Source: Anaerolineales bacterium (GTDB lineage Bacteria > Chloroflexota > Anaerolineae > Anaerolineales > JABWBV01). Taken from it: 9,602 nt of DNA. The stretch covers positions 1-9,602 of the forward strand of contig JALUWE010000346.1 in NCBI GenBank assembly GCA_027019845.1, read 5' to 3'. The notes under the pieces are model-generated. The model searched no databases, was not told the origin of the DNA, and saw nothing but the letters and a program-made list of their open reading frames with translations. Position 1 is the stretch's first letter. Each line of letters opens with the position of its first letter. The translations under genes were made by a program, and so were the position numbers. Shown here piece by piece: positions 1 to 6,721 of the stretch.

Positions 1-99
1 TTGAGGGTTGACCAGACCTGTGAGGTCTTCAAGACCTCAGGTCTTGAGGGTTGACCAGACCTGTGAGGTCTTCGAGACCTCACAGGTCTTGGAGGGTTG
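1..99. repeat. Two tandem copies of a palindromic intergenic repeat
   Basis: Two direct copies of a 43-45 base unit (about 1-43 and 44-88) are followed by the start of a third (89-99). Each unit begins with ttgagggttgacc and contains an inverted repeat. In the second copy the arms agacctgtgaggtct (57-71) and agacctcacaggtct (75-89) pair perfectly over 15 bp around a 3-base loop. The first copy has a 2-base deletion in its right arm (32-44). The repeat starts six bases beyond the stop codon of the substrate-binding protein gene. No T-run follows on the minus strand, so it is not a classical intrinsic terminator, although the hairpin could stall transcription or protect an mRNA end. It looks like a REP-like dispersed element. 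A degraded partial copy occurs at 6712-6732. Confidence 0.9.
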
Positions 100-104
100 C
101 TGTG

Positions 105-1523
105 TTATTGCCCGGGGCGCAGGTCTGGGGTTTGGGTCCAGTCCTGGATGACGACGAAGGCATCGGGGCCGCCCTGGATCATGCGGATTTGGGCTTCGTG
201 GGGCGAGCGCGCGCCGTTGGAGTAGTCCACCCGGAACACGCCGTCCAGCGGCTGGTAGGGGCCCATGGCCTCGAGCGCGTCGTGAACTGCTGCGCCGGTC
301 AGGTTTTCGTAGCCCACGGTGTCGATGGCGTCCTGAATGGCTTTGACAGCCAGATCGAGACCGGCCACCAGCAACAGGTAGCCCACGTTGTGCTCGGCGG
401 GCTGGCGTTCGTTGGCGTCGAAGAGTTGCTGGGCGTACTGGATGCCGGGGTTGTCGGTGTCGGTCCACCACAGATAGGGGAAGGCGGTGATCAGGCCCAC
501 GCCATAGGACGGGTCGGCCAGGAAGGCGTAGAGCGAGAGGTCCATGGCCCAGTTGTCGGCGGCCACCACAAACTGGTCGCGCAGCCCGAGGCTGTTGAGG
601 TCGTTGAGGATGGCCGCGGGGCCGAAGGCCAGGGTGTTGGTCCAGATCACGTTGGCGCCGGCGGCCTGTGCGTTGAGGATGGCGGTGGTGGTGTCCGCGG
701 TGGGGGAGACGTCGTAGGTCTCTTCGTGGACGATCTCGATGCCCAGGCCCTCGACAAAGGCGCGGCTTTCATCGGTCAACGCGCCCTGCCCGAAGGCGGT
801 CGGCCAGCTCAGGTAGGCGACTTTGATCTCGTCACCCGCGCCGGCGGGTTTGTAGGTGTCCCAGTTTTCGGAGAGGAACTGCATGACCAGGCCAAACTGG
901 TCGGGGTAGATCGGGCCGAGGCCGAAGGTGTAGCCGGAGTTGGGGCCGTAGAACGCGGTTGCGCTCAGGCCGGCCGCGATGTTGACGATCTGGTCTTCGG
1001 CAAAGCGTTCGGCCAGGGCCTCGGCTTCGCCGGAGCCGTAGGTGATCATGACCAGCGCGTTGGGGTCTTCGCTGGTGAAGCGGTCGTAGGCGGCCACGGC
1101 CTCGTCGATGCTGCCGCCGGTGTCCGCGAATTTGAGTTCGATGGTGGCGCCGTAGATGCCACCGGCTTCGTTGATCGCGGCCACCGCGTCCTCCGCGCCG
1201 CGGATCAGGGGAGCGGTGATGGAGGCGTAAGGCCCGGACAGGTCGCCGAAGTGGTAGATGGTGATGGTTTCGCCGGTCAGGTCAGGCGGGCCTTCTTCCA
1301 TCGGTTCTTCGGTAGGCTCCTCCATTGGCTCTTCCGTCGGCTCTTCCATCGGTTCTTCCGTTGGCGCCTCGGTGGGTTCTTCCATCGGTTCTTCGGTAGG
1401 TTCGGGCGCCTGTTCCTCCACCGCGGTGGGCGGGGGCGCTTCCTCGGTGGCCGGCGCGGCGCGGCAGGCGGCCAGCAAAAGGGCGGCGAGGAGCAACAAG
1501 GGGATGACAAAGCGTTTCATCAT
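105..1523 (-). CDS. Branched-chain-amino-acid-type ABC transporter substrate-binding lipoprotein
   Basis: The 472-residue protein is the extracytoplasmic receptor of the importer encoded upstream. Residues 1-20 form a lipoprotein signal peptide: MMKR, a leucine-rich core, and lipobox LAAC with the lipidated cysteine at 20. Residues 21-80 are a low-complexity Glu/Pro/Thr tether with an octapeptide repeat (41-77). The periplasmic-binding fold of the Leu/Ile/Val receptor family (Peripla_BP_6 type) begins near 85 with ITIYHFGDLSGPYA, followed by NEAGGIYG and a region rich in Gly/Ala/Ser turns typical of the family. The ATG at 1523 is preceded by AAGGAG (1530-1535) six bases upstream; a second ATG follows directly at 1520. 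It is the last visible gene of the liv operon, separated from livM by 267 bases of tandem repeat, so it may also be transcribed or translated on its own. The ligand cannot be read from the sequence; the neighbouring acyl-CoA synthetase makes an organic acid possible. Confidence 0.93.
   Translation of the reverse strand: MMKRFVIPLLLLAALLLAACRAAPATEEAPPPTAVEEQAPEPTEEPMEEPTEAPTEEPMEEPTEEPMEEPTEEPMEEGPPDLTGETITIYHFGDLSGPYASITAPLIRGAEDAVAAINEAGGIYGATIELKFADTGGSIDEAVAAYDRFTSEDPNALVMITYGSGEAEALAERFAEDQIVNIAAGLSATAFYGPNSGYTFGLGPIYPDQFGLVMQFLSENWDTYKPAGAGDEIKVAYLSWPTAFGQGALTDESRAFVEGLGIEIVHEETYDVSPTADTTTAILNAQAAGANVIWTNTLAFGPAAILNDLNSLGLRDQFVVAADNWAMDLSLYAFLADPSYGVGLITAFPYLWWTDTDNPGIQYAQQLFDANERQPAEHNVGYLLLVAGLDLAVKAIQDAIDTVGYENLTGAAVHDALEAMGPYQPLDGVFRVDYSNGARSPHEAQIRMIQGGPDAFVVIQDWTQTPDLRPGQ
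1293..1403 (-). repeat. In-gene 24-base repeat encoding an acidic Pro/Glu tether
   Basis: This stretch encodes residues 41-77 of the substrate-binding lipoprotein as imperfect copies of the octapeptide EEPMEEPT (24-base DNA unit), with one Ala substitution (EAPT). It lies between the lipidated Cys20 and the folded domain. An extended, highly acidic spacer here would hold the receptor away from the membrane. Copy number is likely to vary between strains because the DNA units are similar and in frame. The Gly/Ser-rich reading frame on the opposite strand (about 1258-1551) is a by-product of this repeat. Confidence 0.85.
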
Positions 1524-1547
1524 GGGGTTCTCCTTCTTACGTGGGTC

Positions 1548-1582
1548 GTGAGTAGTGAGTAGTGAGTAGTGATTAGTGATTA
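1548..1582. repeat. Heptad tandem repeat, array A (gtgaGta/gtgaTta)
   Basis: Five contiguous 7-base units: three of gtgagta followed by two of gtgatta. The array lies 25 bases before the ATG of the substrate-binding protein gene, just upstream of its ribosome binding site. It is one of several 7-base-period arrays in the gaps of this window. Confidence 0.93.
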
Positions 1583-1594
1583 GTGAACAAATCT

Positions 1595-1650
1595 CAAGTA
1601 TCGAGTATCGAATATCTAATCTCTAATCTCTAATCTCGAATATCGAAAGG
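1595..1650. repeat. Heptad tandem repeat, array B (cgaatat/ctaatct)
   Basis: Eight consecutive 7-base units in strict phase: caagtat, cgagtat, cgaatat, ctaatct three times, cgaatat, cgaaagg. The middle three units are identical. The core tatcga recurs at 8326-8360 inside the threonine synthase gene. Units at the two ends resemble each other more than the centre, which suggests growth by internal duplication. Confidence 0.92.
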
Positions 1651-1658
1651 AAAAGGGC

Positions 1659-1669
1659 ATCACCTCCTT
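1659..1669 (-). promoter_or_regulatory. Stranded full-length Shine-Dalgarno sequence
   Basis: The minus strand reads AAGGAGGTGAT, an 11-base match to the complement of the usual bacterial 16S rRNA 3' end. No gene begins at a workable distance. The nearest ATG starts two bases after AAGGAGG and opens only a 14-codon frame that runs into array B. The substrate-binding protein ATG is 135 bases away and has its own AAGGAG. The sequence sits between repeat arrays B and C. It may be the original binding site of the downstream gene, pushed away by repeat growth, or the start of a short leader peptide. Confidence 0.5.
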
Positions 1670-1671
1670 CG

Positions 1672-1774
1672 GTCTCACTCGTCTAATCTGTCTAATTCGT
1701 CTAATTTGTCTAATTTGTCTAATTTGTCTTATTCGTCTAATTTGTCGGTCTTGTCTACTCTGTCCCTGTCTACT
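1672..1774. repeat. Nonamer tandem repeat, array C (gtctaattt)
   Basis: Ten consecutive 9-base units run from 1672 to 1761, each starting with gtc: gtctcactc, gtctaatct, gtctaattc, gtctaattt (three in a row), gtcttattc, gtctaattt, gtcggtctt, gtctactct. Degenerate units gtccct and gtctact follow to 1774. The period is nine, unlike the seven-base period of the other arrays. It begins 16 bases past the livM stop codon and fills the rest of the livM-receptor gap with arrays A and B. I see no convincing promoter in the gap. Confidence 0.92.
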
Positions 1775-1790
1775 AACTTGCCAACCCACC

Positions 1791-2852
1791 TCAATGCGAA
1801 AACGGCCGCAGGCGCCAGGCGGCCTTGATCAGCTGCCAGCGATGTGCCAGGCCGCGCGGTTCGAAGATCAAAAACAGCATCAGCGCGACGCCGAAGAAGA
1901 GCGGTTTGAAGGCCTGCACCGCGTTGCCCGCGGAATAGGGGATGACCGCGGTGATGACCGGGCCCAGCACGGTGGCGGCCTCGGTCAGGTATTCCACCAC
2001 CAGCGCGCCCAGCACTGGCCCCAGGCTGGTGCCCAGCCCCCCTACCACCAGCATCCCCAGCAAAAAGACCGAATCCACCAGGGTAAAGGTCTCGGAGTTG
2101 ATGTGGCGCAGGTTGTGTGCCATGAGCGAACCGGCCAGCCCGGCATACACCGAGGAGAGGAAAAAGGCCTGCAACTTATATTTGAACAGATGCACGCCCA
2201 GCAATTCCGCGGCCAGATCGTTGTCGCGGATGGCGACGAAGGCGCGGCCCAGCCGCGAGCGGGCGATGTTGTGCGAGACGATGGTGGTGATCAGCACCAC
2301 GGTCAGGGTCAGGGGGAGGTAGCGGGTGGGCGAATCCAGCGCGAAATCGCCGATGGCGGGCACGGGTACGGTGATGCCCTGCGCGCCGTTGAGCAGATCG
2401 GGGAACGCCTGGCGGGTGAACCAGGGGATGATGAATTGCGCGGCCAGCGTGGCCATGGTCAGGTAAAAGCCCTTGACCCGCAGGGAAGGCAGACCGAAGA
2501 ACAGGCCGATCACCCCCGCGCCCAGGGCCGCGGCGGGCAGCGCCAGGAAGAACGACCAGCCCAGCTCGCGCATCAGCAGCGCGGAGATGTAGCCGCCCAC
2601 GGTCATGAACGCGGCCTGGCCGATGGAGATCTGGCCGGTGTAGCCGGTCAGCAGGTTGAGGCCCTGCACCGCGATGACCGAAATGGCTACCCGGTTGACA
2701 AAGGAGATAAAGCCCTGGCTGGCGTAGAGCGGCAGGGTATAGAGCGCGGCGATGAAGGCCAGCAGCAAAACCCACTGCCAGCGGCGGCGGATGGTCGCCA
2801 TGTCGTAGGCGTAACTGAAATCGAATTCGCCAGCGGGACGTTGAACAGCCAT
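1791..2852 (-). CDS. livM: Branched-chain-type ABC transporter permease LivM
   Basis: The 353-residue integral membrane subunit forms the translocation channel together with LivH. A basic cytoplasmic N-terminus (IRRRW, 21-25) precedes the first membrane segment. The LivM hallmark GLNLLTGYTGQISIGQAAF is at 64-82, and further hydrophobic helices follow at roughly 101-120, 129-145 and 178-193. The cytoplasmic loop that contacts the ATPase is at about 201-240 (GRAFVAIRDNDLAAELLGV, then KLQAFFLSSVYAGLAG). The C-terminus ends with the family motif FEPRGL (330-335). The ATG at 2852 follows the livH stop by three bases, with GAGAGGG eight bases upstream inside the end of livH, so the two permeases should be co-translated. 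Length and motifs are complete. Confidence 0.95.
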   Translation of the reverse strand: MAVQRPAGEFDFSYAYDMATIRRRWQWVLLLAFIAALYTLPLYASQGFISFVNRVAISVIAVQGLNLLTGYTGQISIGQAAFMTVGGYISALLMRELGWSFFLALPAAALGAGVIGLFFGLPSLRVKGFYLTMATLAAQFIIPWFTRQAFPDLLNGAQGITVPVPAIGDFALDSPTRYLPLTLTVVLITTIVSHNIARSRLGRAFVAIRDNDLAAELLGVHLFKYKLQAFFLSSVYAGLAGSLMAHNLRHINSETFTLVDSVFLLGMLVVGGLGTSLGPVLGALVVEYLTEAATVLGPVITAVIPYSAGNAVQAFKPLFFGVALMLFLIFEPRGLAHRWQLIKAAWRLRPFSH

Positions 2853-2855
2853 CGG

Positions 2856-3776
2856 TTATACCCTCTCGATCCGTTTTTGCCCGAACAGCCCCTCGGGCCG
2901 CACGATCAACACCAGCAGCAGCACCAGATAAGGCATGATCTCGGCGGAGTTGCGCACCATCGGCACGGTAGAGACGCGGGTCAGCCCTTGCGCCAGGCCG
3001 ATGATCAGGCTGCCGACCAGCGCGCCGGGGATGGAATCCAGCCCGCCGAGCAACACCGCCGGAAACGCGCTCAACACCACCAGCCACAGGCTGAGGTCCA
3101 GCCCGCTGGAAGTGGCCAGCAGCACCCCGCCCGCAGTGGCGACCAGCCCGGCCATAGCCCAGGAGATGCCGAAAATGCGGCGGATGCGCAGGCCGGTGCT
3201 CTGCGCCAGCTCGTGGTCCTCCGAAGTGGCGCGCATGGCCAGGCCGGTGCGGGTGTATTGGAAGAACGCGCCGATCAGGATCACGCCCAGAATGGCGATC
3301 ACGAACGACCAGACCAGATTCTGCTTGAGGATGACGATGATCGGTTTGTCGTTGAATATGAAGGGGGTGGTGATCTTATAGGGGTCGGCGGCGGAAAACA
3401 TCTGGGGGAAATTGCGCTGGCTGCCACCGAAGAGCAGCAGGGCCAGCCCCTGCAGGGCCTGGCTCAGCCCCAGGGTCATCAAGATGATGGACAGCAGCGG
3501 CTGGCCGGTCATCGGGCGCAGGGCCAGACGCTCGACCACGATGCCCAGCAGCGCGGAGAGCACCAGCGCCAGCGCAATGGCCGTGTAGAGCGGCAGCCCC
3601 TGCTCGACCGAAAACCACCAGGTGATCAGCGCGCCCAGCAGCAAAAACTGCCCCTGCGCGAAGTTGAAGATGTAGGAGGATTTGAAAATTAGCACCAATC
3701 CGAGGGCGATCAGCGCGATAGGCCCGCCGGAGAGAATGCCGGTGACCGCGAATTGGGGCAAGAGTTGCCAGTTCAT
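2856..3776 (-). CDS. livH: Branched-chain-type ABC transporter permease LivH
   Basis: The 306-residue membrane permease is the partner of LivM. The family N-terminal signature ALIALGLVLIFKSSYIFNFAQG is at 21-42. Hydrophobic helices follow across 44-55, 62-82, 95-117 and 155-172. The ATPase-contact loop is at about 177-213 (TGLAMRATSEDHELAQSTGL, then GISWAMAGLVA), followed by AFPAVLLGGLDSIPGALVGS (238-257) and the closing motif RPEGLFG (293-299). The ATG at 3776 overlaps the TGA of the acyl-CoA synthetase gene by four bases (ATGA), a typical sign of translational coupling. The reading frame stays open far upstream inside that gene, but homology and the overlap fix the start here. It appears complete and intact. 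Confidence 0.95.
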   Translation of the reverse strand: MNWQLLPQFAVTGILSGGPIALIALGLVLIFKSSYIFNFAQGQFLLLGALITWWFSVEQGLPLYTAIALALVLSALLGIVVERLALRPMTGQPLLSIILMTLGLSQALQGLALLLFGGSQRNFPQMFSAADPYKITTPFIFNDKPIIVILKQNLVWSFVIAILGVILIGAFFQYTRTGLAMRATSEDHELAQSTGLRIRRIFGISWAMAGLVATAGGVLLATSSGLDLSLWLVVLSAFPAVLLGGLDSIPGALVGSLIIGLAQGLTRVSTVPMVRNSAEIMPYLVLLLVLIVRPEGLFGQKRIERV

Positions 3777-5728
3777 ACAGCCTGTTTCTCCATTTCCTGT
3801 TGCTGGTCGTGGCCGTTGGGAGAGGCGATGCGCAGCCGGGTCTCGATGGTGGAGGTGCGCCCGTCGCGGTATTCGACCACCGCCCGTACCTGGCAGGATT
3901 CGTGGCCTGCGTACATGGCTTCGATGATGTCGCGGTAGCGGTCGCTCAGGAAGGCGCGGCGCAGCTTGCGGGTGCGGGTCATCTCGGCCTCGTCCGCGTC
4001 GAATTCCTTGTGCATCAGCACGAAGCGGCGCACCCGCGCGCCCGGCGGCAGGGTCTGGTTGACGTGCTGCACGTCGGCGCGGATCAGGTCGTATACTTCG
4101 GGCTTTTGGGACAGGTCCAGGAAGGTGGTGTAGGTGATACCGTTCTTCTCGGCCCAGCGTCCCACGTTGTCGAAGTCGATGTTGATCAGCGCGGTGACGA
4201 ATTCGCGCTCTTCGCCGCCCACGGTCATCACGGCCCGGATGTAGGGGCTGAATTTGAGGCGGCCCTCGATGAATTGCGGGGAGTATTTCTCGCCGCTGGC
4301 CAGGGTGATCATGTCCTTCATGCGGTCGAGGTAGATCAGGTGGCCGTCTTCGTCGATGTAGCCCGCGTCGCCGCTGTGGAACCAGCGGGTGCCGTTCTCG
4401 TCCACGGAGAGCGATTTTTCGGTGGCTTCGGGGTTGCGGTAGTAGCCGTGGAAGATGTTTTCCCCGCCCACCAGGATTTCGCCTTCGGGGGAGATTTTGA
4501 TCTGGATACCGGGGTGGGGGGTGCCCACGCTGGCGAACTTGACGTCGTCGTCGCGGTGTTGGGTGCCGGCCGCGGTGGTTTCGGTGGTGCCGTAGACCTG
4601 TTTGAGGTTGATGCCCAGGGCGCGGAAGAAGCGCAGGTTGTCCGGGCTGAGGGCCGCGCCCGCGGTGATGGCGGTGCGCACGTTGATCAGGCCGAGCTGG
4701 TCGCGCAGCGGGCGGAAGACGAGCAGATCGCCCAGCCAGTTGAGCAGGCGCAGCCCCACGCCAACGGGTTTCTTTTCGTATTTCAGGTCGGCCACTTTGT
4801 AGCCGATGGGCAGGAACAGGTTGTAGAGGGCGCGGTTGATCCAGGAGGTGTCGCTGATGCGCACCTGAATCAGCGCGGTCAGGTTTTCCCACAGCCGGGA
4901 GGGGTAGAAGAGGATGTGGGGCGCGATCTCGCGGATGTTTTGCTGGACGGTCTCGGGTGATTCGGGGAAATTGACGATGATGCCGTTCATCACGTGGGGC
5001 GTGACCGTCAGGGTGTGTTCCGCGATCCAGGCCAGGGGGGTGAAGGAAAGGATGTTGTCGGTGTCGAAGCGGGGTTCGGCCTGCTGGTAACTGGCGGTGG
5101 CGGCCAGGAAGTTGTTGTGGGTGAGCATCACGCCTTTGGGCAGGCCGGTGGTGCCGGAGGTGTAGCAAAAGTTGGCGTATTCTTCGCCGTGCCCCTGTTC
5201 GACCAATTGCTCGAACAGGCCGGGCTGTTCGGCGTGCAGTTTGCGCCCCATTTCGAGCACCTCTTCATAGGCCATCAACCAGGGGTCGTCGTAGTTCCAC
5301 ATGCCGCGCGGCTCCCAGTAGATCACCCGGCGGATCGCGCGGATTTTGTCCTTGATCTCCAGCATTTTGTCGCATTGTTCCTGGTCTTTGGCAAAGGCCA
5401 GCACCGCGCCGGAGTGGTTGATGACGTATTCCATCTCGCTGGGGATGGCGTCGGTGAAGATGCCGACGGTGATGGCGCCGGCGGCCATGATGGCCAGGTC
5501 GGCCCACAGGTATTGGCGGTCGTTGTCGCCGACCACGGTGACGCGGTCGCCGCGCTGCAACCCGAGGGAGACCAGCCCCAGGCACAGGTCGCGCACGTGT
5601 TCGTAGGAGTGCTGCCAGGTGTATTCCTGCCAGATGCCGAAATCCTTCTGGCGCACGGCCACTTTGCGGTCGCCGTATTGGGCAACGCGGGCGAGGAATT
5701 GTTTGGGAAGGGTGTCGAGGGGAGGCAC
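3773..5728 (-). CDS. AMP-forming long-chain-type acyl-CoA synthetase embedded in the liv operon
   Basis: This 651-residue ligase of the acyl-adenylate superfamily makes an acyl-CoA from a carboxylate, CoA and ATP through an acyl-AMP intermediate, in the cytoplasm or at the membrane. Conserved motifs appear in order: phosphate-binding YTSGTTGLPKG (189-199), YGTTE (379-383), HSGD (451-454), hinge region YLDRMKDMI (466-474), and the C-terminal catalytic lysine most likely K588 in TRTRKLRR. A roughly 45-residue tail follows the ligase fold. The position between livG and livH suggests that it activates the imported substrate. The GTG at 5728 is the only sensible start: the conserved N-terminus begins at once (DTLPKQF, DFGIWQEYTW) and an in-frame TGA lies 12 bases upstream. 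No Shine-Dalgarno is visible, because a heptad array lies directly before the start. The exact acyl substrate is unknown. Confidence 0.93.
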   Translation of the reverse strand: MPPLDTLPKQFLARVAQYGDRKVAVRQKDFGIWQEYTWQHSYEHVRDLCLGLVSLGLQRGDRVTVVGDNDRQYLWADLAIMAAGAITVGIFTDAIPSEMEYVINHSGAVLAFAKDQEQCDKMLEIKDKIRAIRRVIYWEPRGMWNYDDPWLMAYEEVLEMGRKLHAEQPGLFEQLVEQGHGEEYANFCYTSGTTGLPKGVMLTHNNFLAATASYQQAEPRFDTDNILSFTPLAWIAEHTLTVTPHVMNGIIVNFPESPETVQQNIREIAPHILFYPSRLWENLTALIQVRISDTSWINRALYNLFLPIGYKVADLKYEKKPVGVGLRLLNWLGDLLVFRPLRDQLGLINVRTAITAGAALSPDNLRFFRALGINLKQVYGTTETTAAGTQHRDDDVKFASVGTPHPGIQIKISPEGEILVGGENIFHGYYRNPEATEKSLSVDENGTRWFHSGDAGYIDEDGHLIYLDRMKDMITLASGEKYSPQFIEGRLKFSPYIRAVMTVGGEEREFVTALINIDFDNVGRWAEKNGITYTTFLDLSQKPEVYDLIRADVQHVNQTLPPGARVRRFVLMHKEFDADEAEMTRTRKLRRAFLSDRYRDIIEAMYAGHESCQVRAVVEYRDGRTSTIETRLRIASPNGHDQQQEMEKQAV

Positions 5729-5734
5729 GGTGGT

Positions 5735-5790
5735 CAGTGTTCAGTATTCAGTGTTCAGTATTCAGTGGTCAGTGTTTAGTGGTCAGTTGG
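5735..5790. repeat. Heptad tandem repeat, array D (cagtgtt/cagtatt)
   Basis: Eight consecutive 7-base units: cagtgtt, cagtatt, cagtgtt, cagtatt, cagtggt, cagtgtt, tagtggt, cagttgg. The first two pairs form a perfect 14-base duplication. The array starts six bases from the GTG start of the acyl-CoA synthetase gene and occupies the place where its ribosome binding site would normally be. It makes up half of the 113-base livG-ligase gap. Confidence 0.92.
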
Positions 5791-5812
5791 GAGTTAGAGG
5801 GGGGAGTGGGAG

Positions 5813-5833
5813 AATTACGATTTACGCATTACG
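5813..5833. repeat. Short heptad repeat, array E (attacg)
   Basis: Three 7-base units, aattacg, atttacg and cattacg, lie eight bases beyond the livG stop codon. The array differs in sequence from array D, which is only 22 bases away, but has the same period. The remaining bases of the gap (5791-5812) are G-rich with no recognisable signal. Confidence 0.75.
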
Positions 5834-5841
5834 CTCTTCGA

Positions 5842-6636
5842 TCAACTCTCGACCCTCCCCAAATACGCCCGGATGACGTCGGGGTTTTGGCGGATTTCGT
5901 GGGGGGGGCCTTCGGCGATCTTGGTGCCGAAGTCGAGCACGATGATGCGGTCGGCGATGTCCATCACCAGCCCCATATCGTGTTCGATCAGCACGATGGT
6001 GGTGCCCTTGAGTTCGTGAACGTCGAGGATGAAGCGCGCCATGTCTTCTTTTTCTTCCAGGTTCATGCCGGTCATGGGTTCGTCGAGCAGCAGGATGCGG
6101 GGCTCCAGTGCCAGGGCGCGGCCCAGTTCGACGCGCTTACGCAGGCCGTGGGGCAACGCGCCGACCACGGCTTTGCGGATGTGTTCGATTTCCAGGAAGT
6201 CGATGATCTCTTCGACCACCCGTCGGTGTTGGATGTCTTCTTTGTGGGCTAACCCCCAGTAGAGCATACAGGCCAGCATCCCGGAGCGCATGTGGATGTG
6301 GCGGGCGGCCATCAGGTTGTCCAGGGTGCTCAGGCCGGTGTACAGGGCGATGTTCTGGAAGGTACGGGCGATGCCCAGCGTAGCGATTTTGTGGGAGGGG
6401 GTGTGGGTGATGTCCCGGCCTTCGAACAGGATGCGCCCCTGGTCGGGGCGGTAGAAACCGCTGATACAGTTCAGGGTGGAGGTTTTCCCCGCGCCGTTCG
6501 GCCCGATGATAGCCAGAATTTCGCCTTTGTAAACCTCGAAGCTGACGTTCAGCAACGCCTGCGTGCCGCCAAAGCTCAGCGATATGTTTTGTACGCTTAG
6601 ATGGACGTTGTTGGATGACGGGATACCGTCAGGCAT
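5842..6636 (-). CDS. livG: Branched-chain-type ABC transporter ATPase LivG
   Basis: The 264-residue nucleotide-binding subunit powers the LivH/LivM channel. Walker A is GPNGAGKT (45-52), Q-loop Q94 lies in RTFQN, and the signature is LPHGLRKR (161-168), a variant in which the LivG family commonly departs from LSGGQ. Walker B is ILLLDEP (181-187) and the switch histidine is H219 in IEHDM. An insertion around 113-135 and the C-terminal IRAYLG are typical of LivG rather than LivF. The ATG at 6636 is preferred over the in-frame GTG at 6645 because GAGGTG (6643-6648) sits six bases before that ATG and nothing comparable precedes the GTG. It is the first gene of the operon, with a promoter candidate about 60 bases upstream. 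No LivF partner is visible in the window. Confidence 0.95.
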   Translation of the reverse strand: MPDGIPSSNNVHLSVQNISLSFGGTQALLNVSFEVYKGEILAIIGPNGAGKTSTLNCISGFYRPDQGRILFEGRDITHTPSHKIATLGIARTFQNIALYTGLSTLDNLMAARHIHMRSGMLACMLYWGLAHKEDIQHRRVVEEIIDFLEIEHIRKAVVGALPHGLRKRVELGRALALEPRILLLDEPMTGMNLEEKEDMARFILDVHELKGTTIVLIEHDMGLVMDIADRIIVLDFGTKIAEGPPHEIRQNPDVIRAYLGRVES

Positions 6637-6642
6637 TCGGGG

Positions 6643-6648
6643 CACCTC
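6643..6648 (-). promoter_or_regulatory. Ribosome binding site that fixes the livG start
   Basis: The minus strand reads GAGGTG followed by CCCCGA and ATG. The six-base spacing favours the ATG at 6636. The GTG formed by the last three bases of this motif (6645-6643) is in frame and would add three residues, but it lacks a binding site of its own. Confidence 0.7.
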
Positions 6649-6692
6649 GCATGGTCAGGAATGGGACGGGCGTTGATCCTCCCGGAGCGTTT

Positions 6693-6721
6693 ATTATACA
6701 CGTTTTCCAGAAGACTCACAG
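6693..6721 (-). promoter_or_regulatory. Candidate sigma-70-type promoter of the liv operon
   Basis: On the minus strand a perfect -10 hexamer TATAAT occurs at 6698-6693. At the optimal 17-base spacing the -35 position (6721-6716) reads CTGTGA, which matches TTGACA at only three of six places. A start of transcription near 6685 would leave a leader of about 50 bases before the livG ATG. The weak -35 falls within the degenerate palindromic repeat copy at 6712-6732. The TATAAT is the strongest promoter-like word in this otherwise GC-rich gap. Confidence 0.55.

Noticed and set aside
57..89. Rho-independent terminator of the liv operon
   Set aside because: The stem is perfect, but no U-run follows on the minus strand, and the same element occurs twice in tandem and again elsewhere, pointing to a dispersed repeat.
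51..1562. Long plus-strand open frame (503 codons) opposite the substrate-binding protein gene
   Set aside because: Its product has low-complexity Gly/Val/His-rich and Phe/Arg-rich composition with no family motifs, while the minus strand encodes a complete lipoprotein receptor. It is an antisense shadow in GC-rich DNA.
1659..1669. Fragment of a 16S rRNA gene end on the plus strand
   Set aside because: The match is only 11 bases, and the flanks do not continue the 16S sequence. A Shine-Dalgarno on the minus strand explains it better.
1548..1774. Possible CRISPR array
   Set aside because: Units are 7 or 9 bases and directly adjacent, with no spacers and no 24-37 base direct repeats.
1794..3692. 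Plus-strand open frame of 632 codons opposite livM and livH
   Set aside because: The product is rich in Gln, His, Asp and Gly with no motifs, and it is exactly opposite two well-recognised permeases.
2856..5168. Minus-strand 770-codon frame that could suggest a large fusion protein
   Set aside because: Only its last 306 residues are coding (LivH). The first part is the out-of-frame shadow of the acyl-CoA synthetase, rich in Arg/Pro/His.
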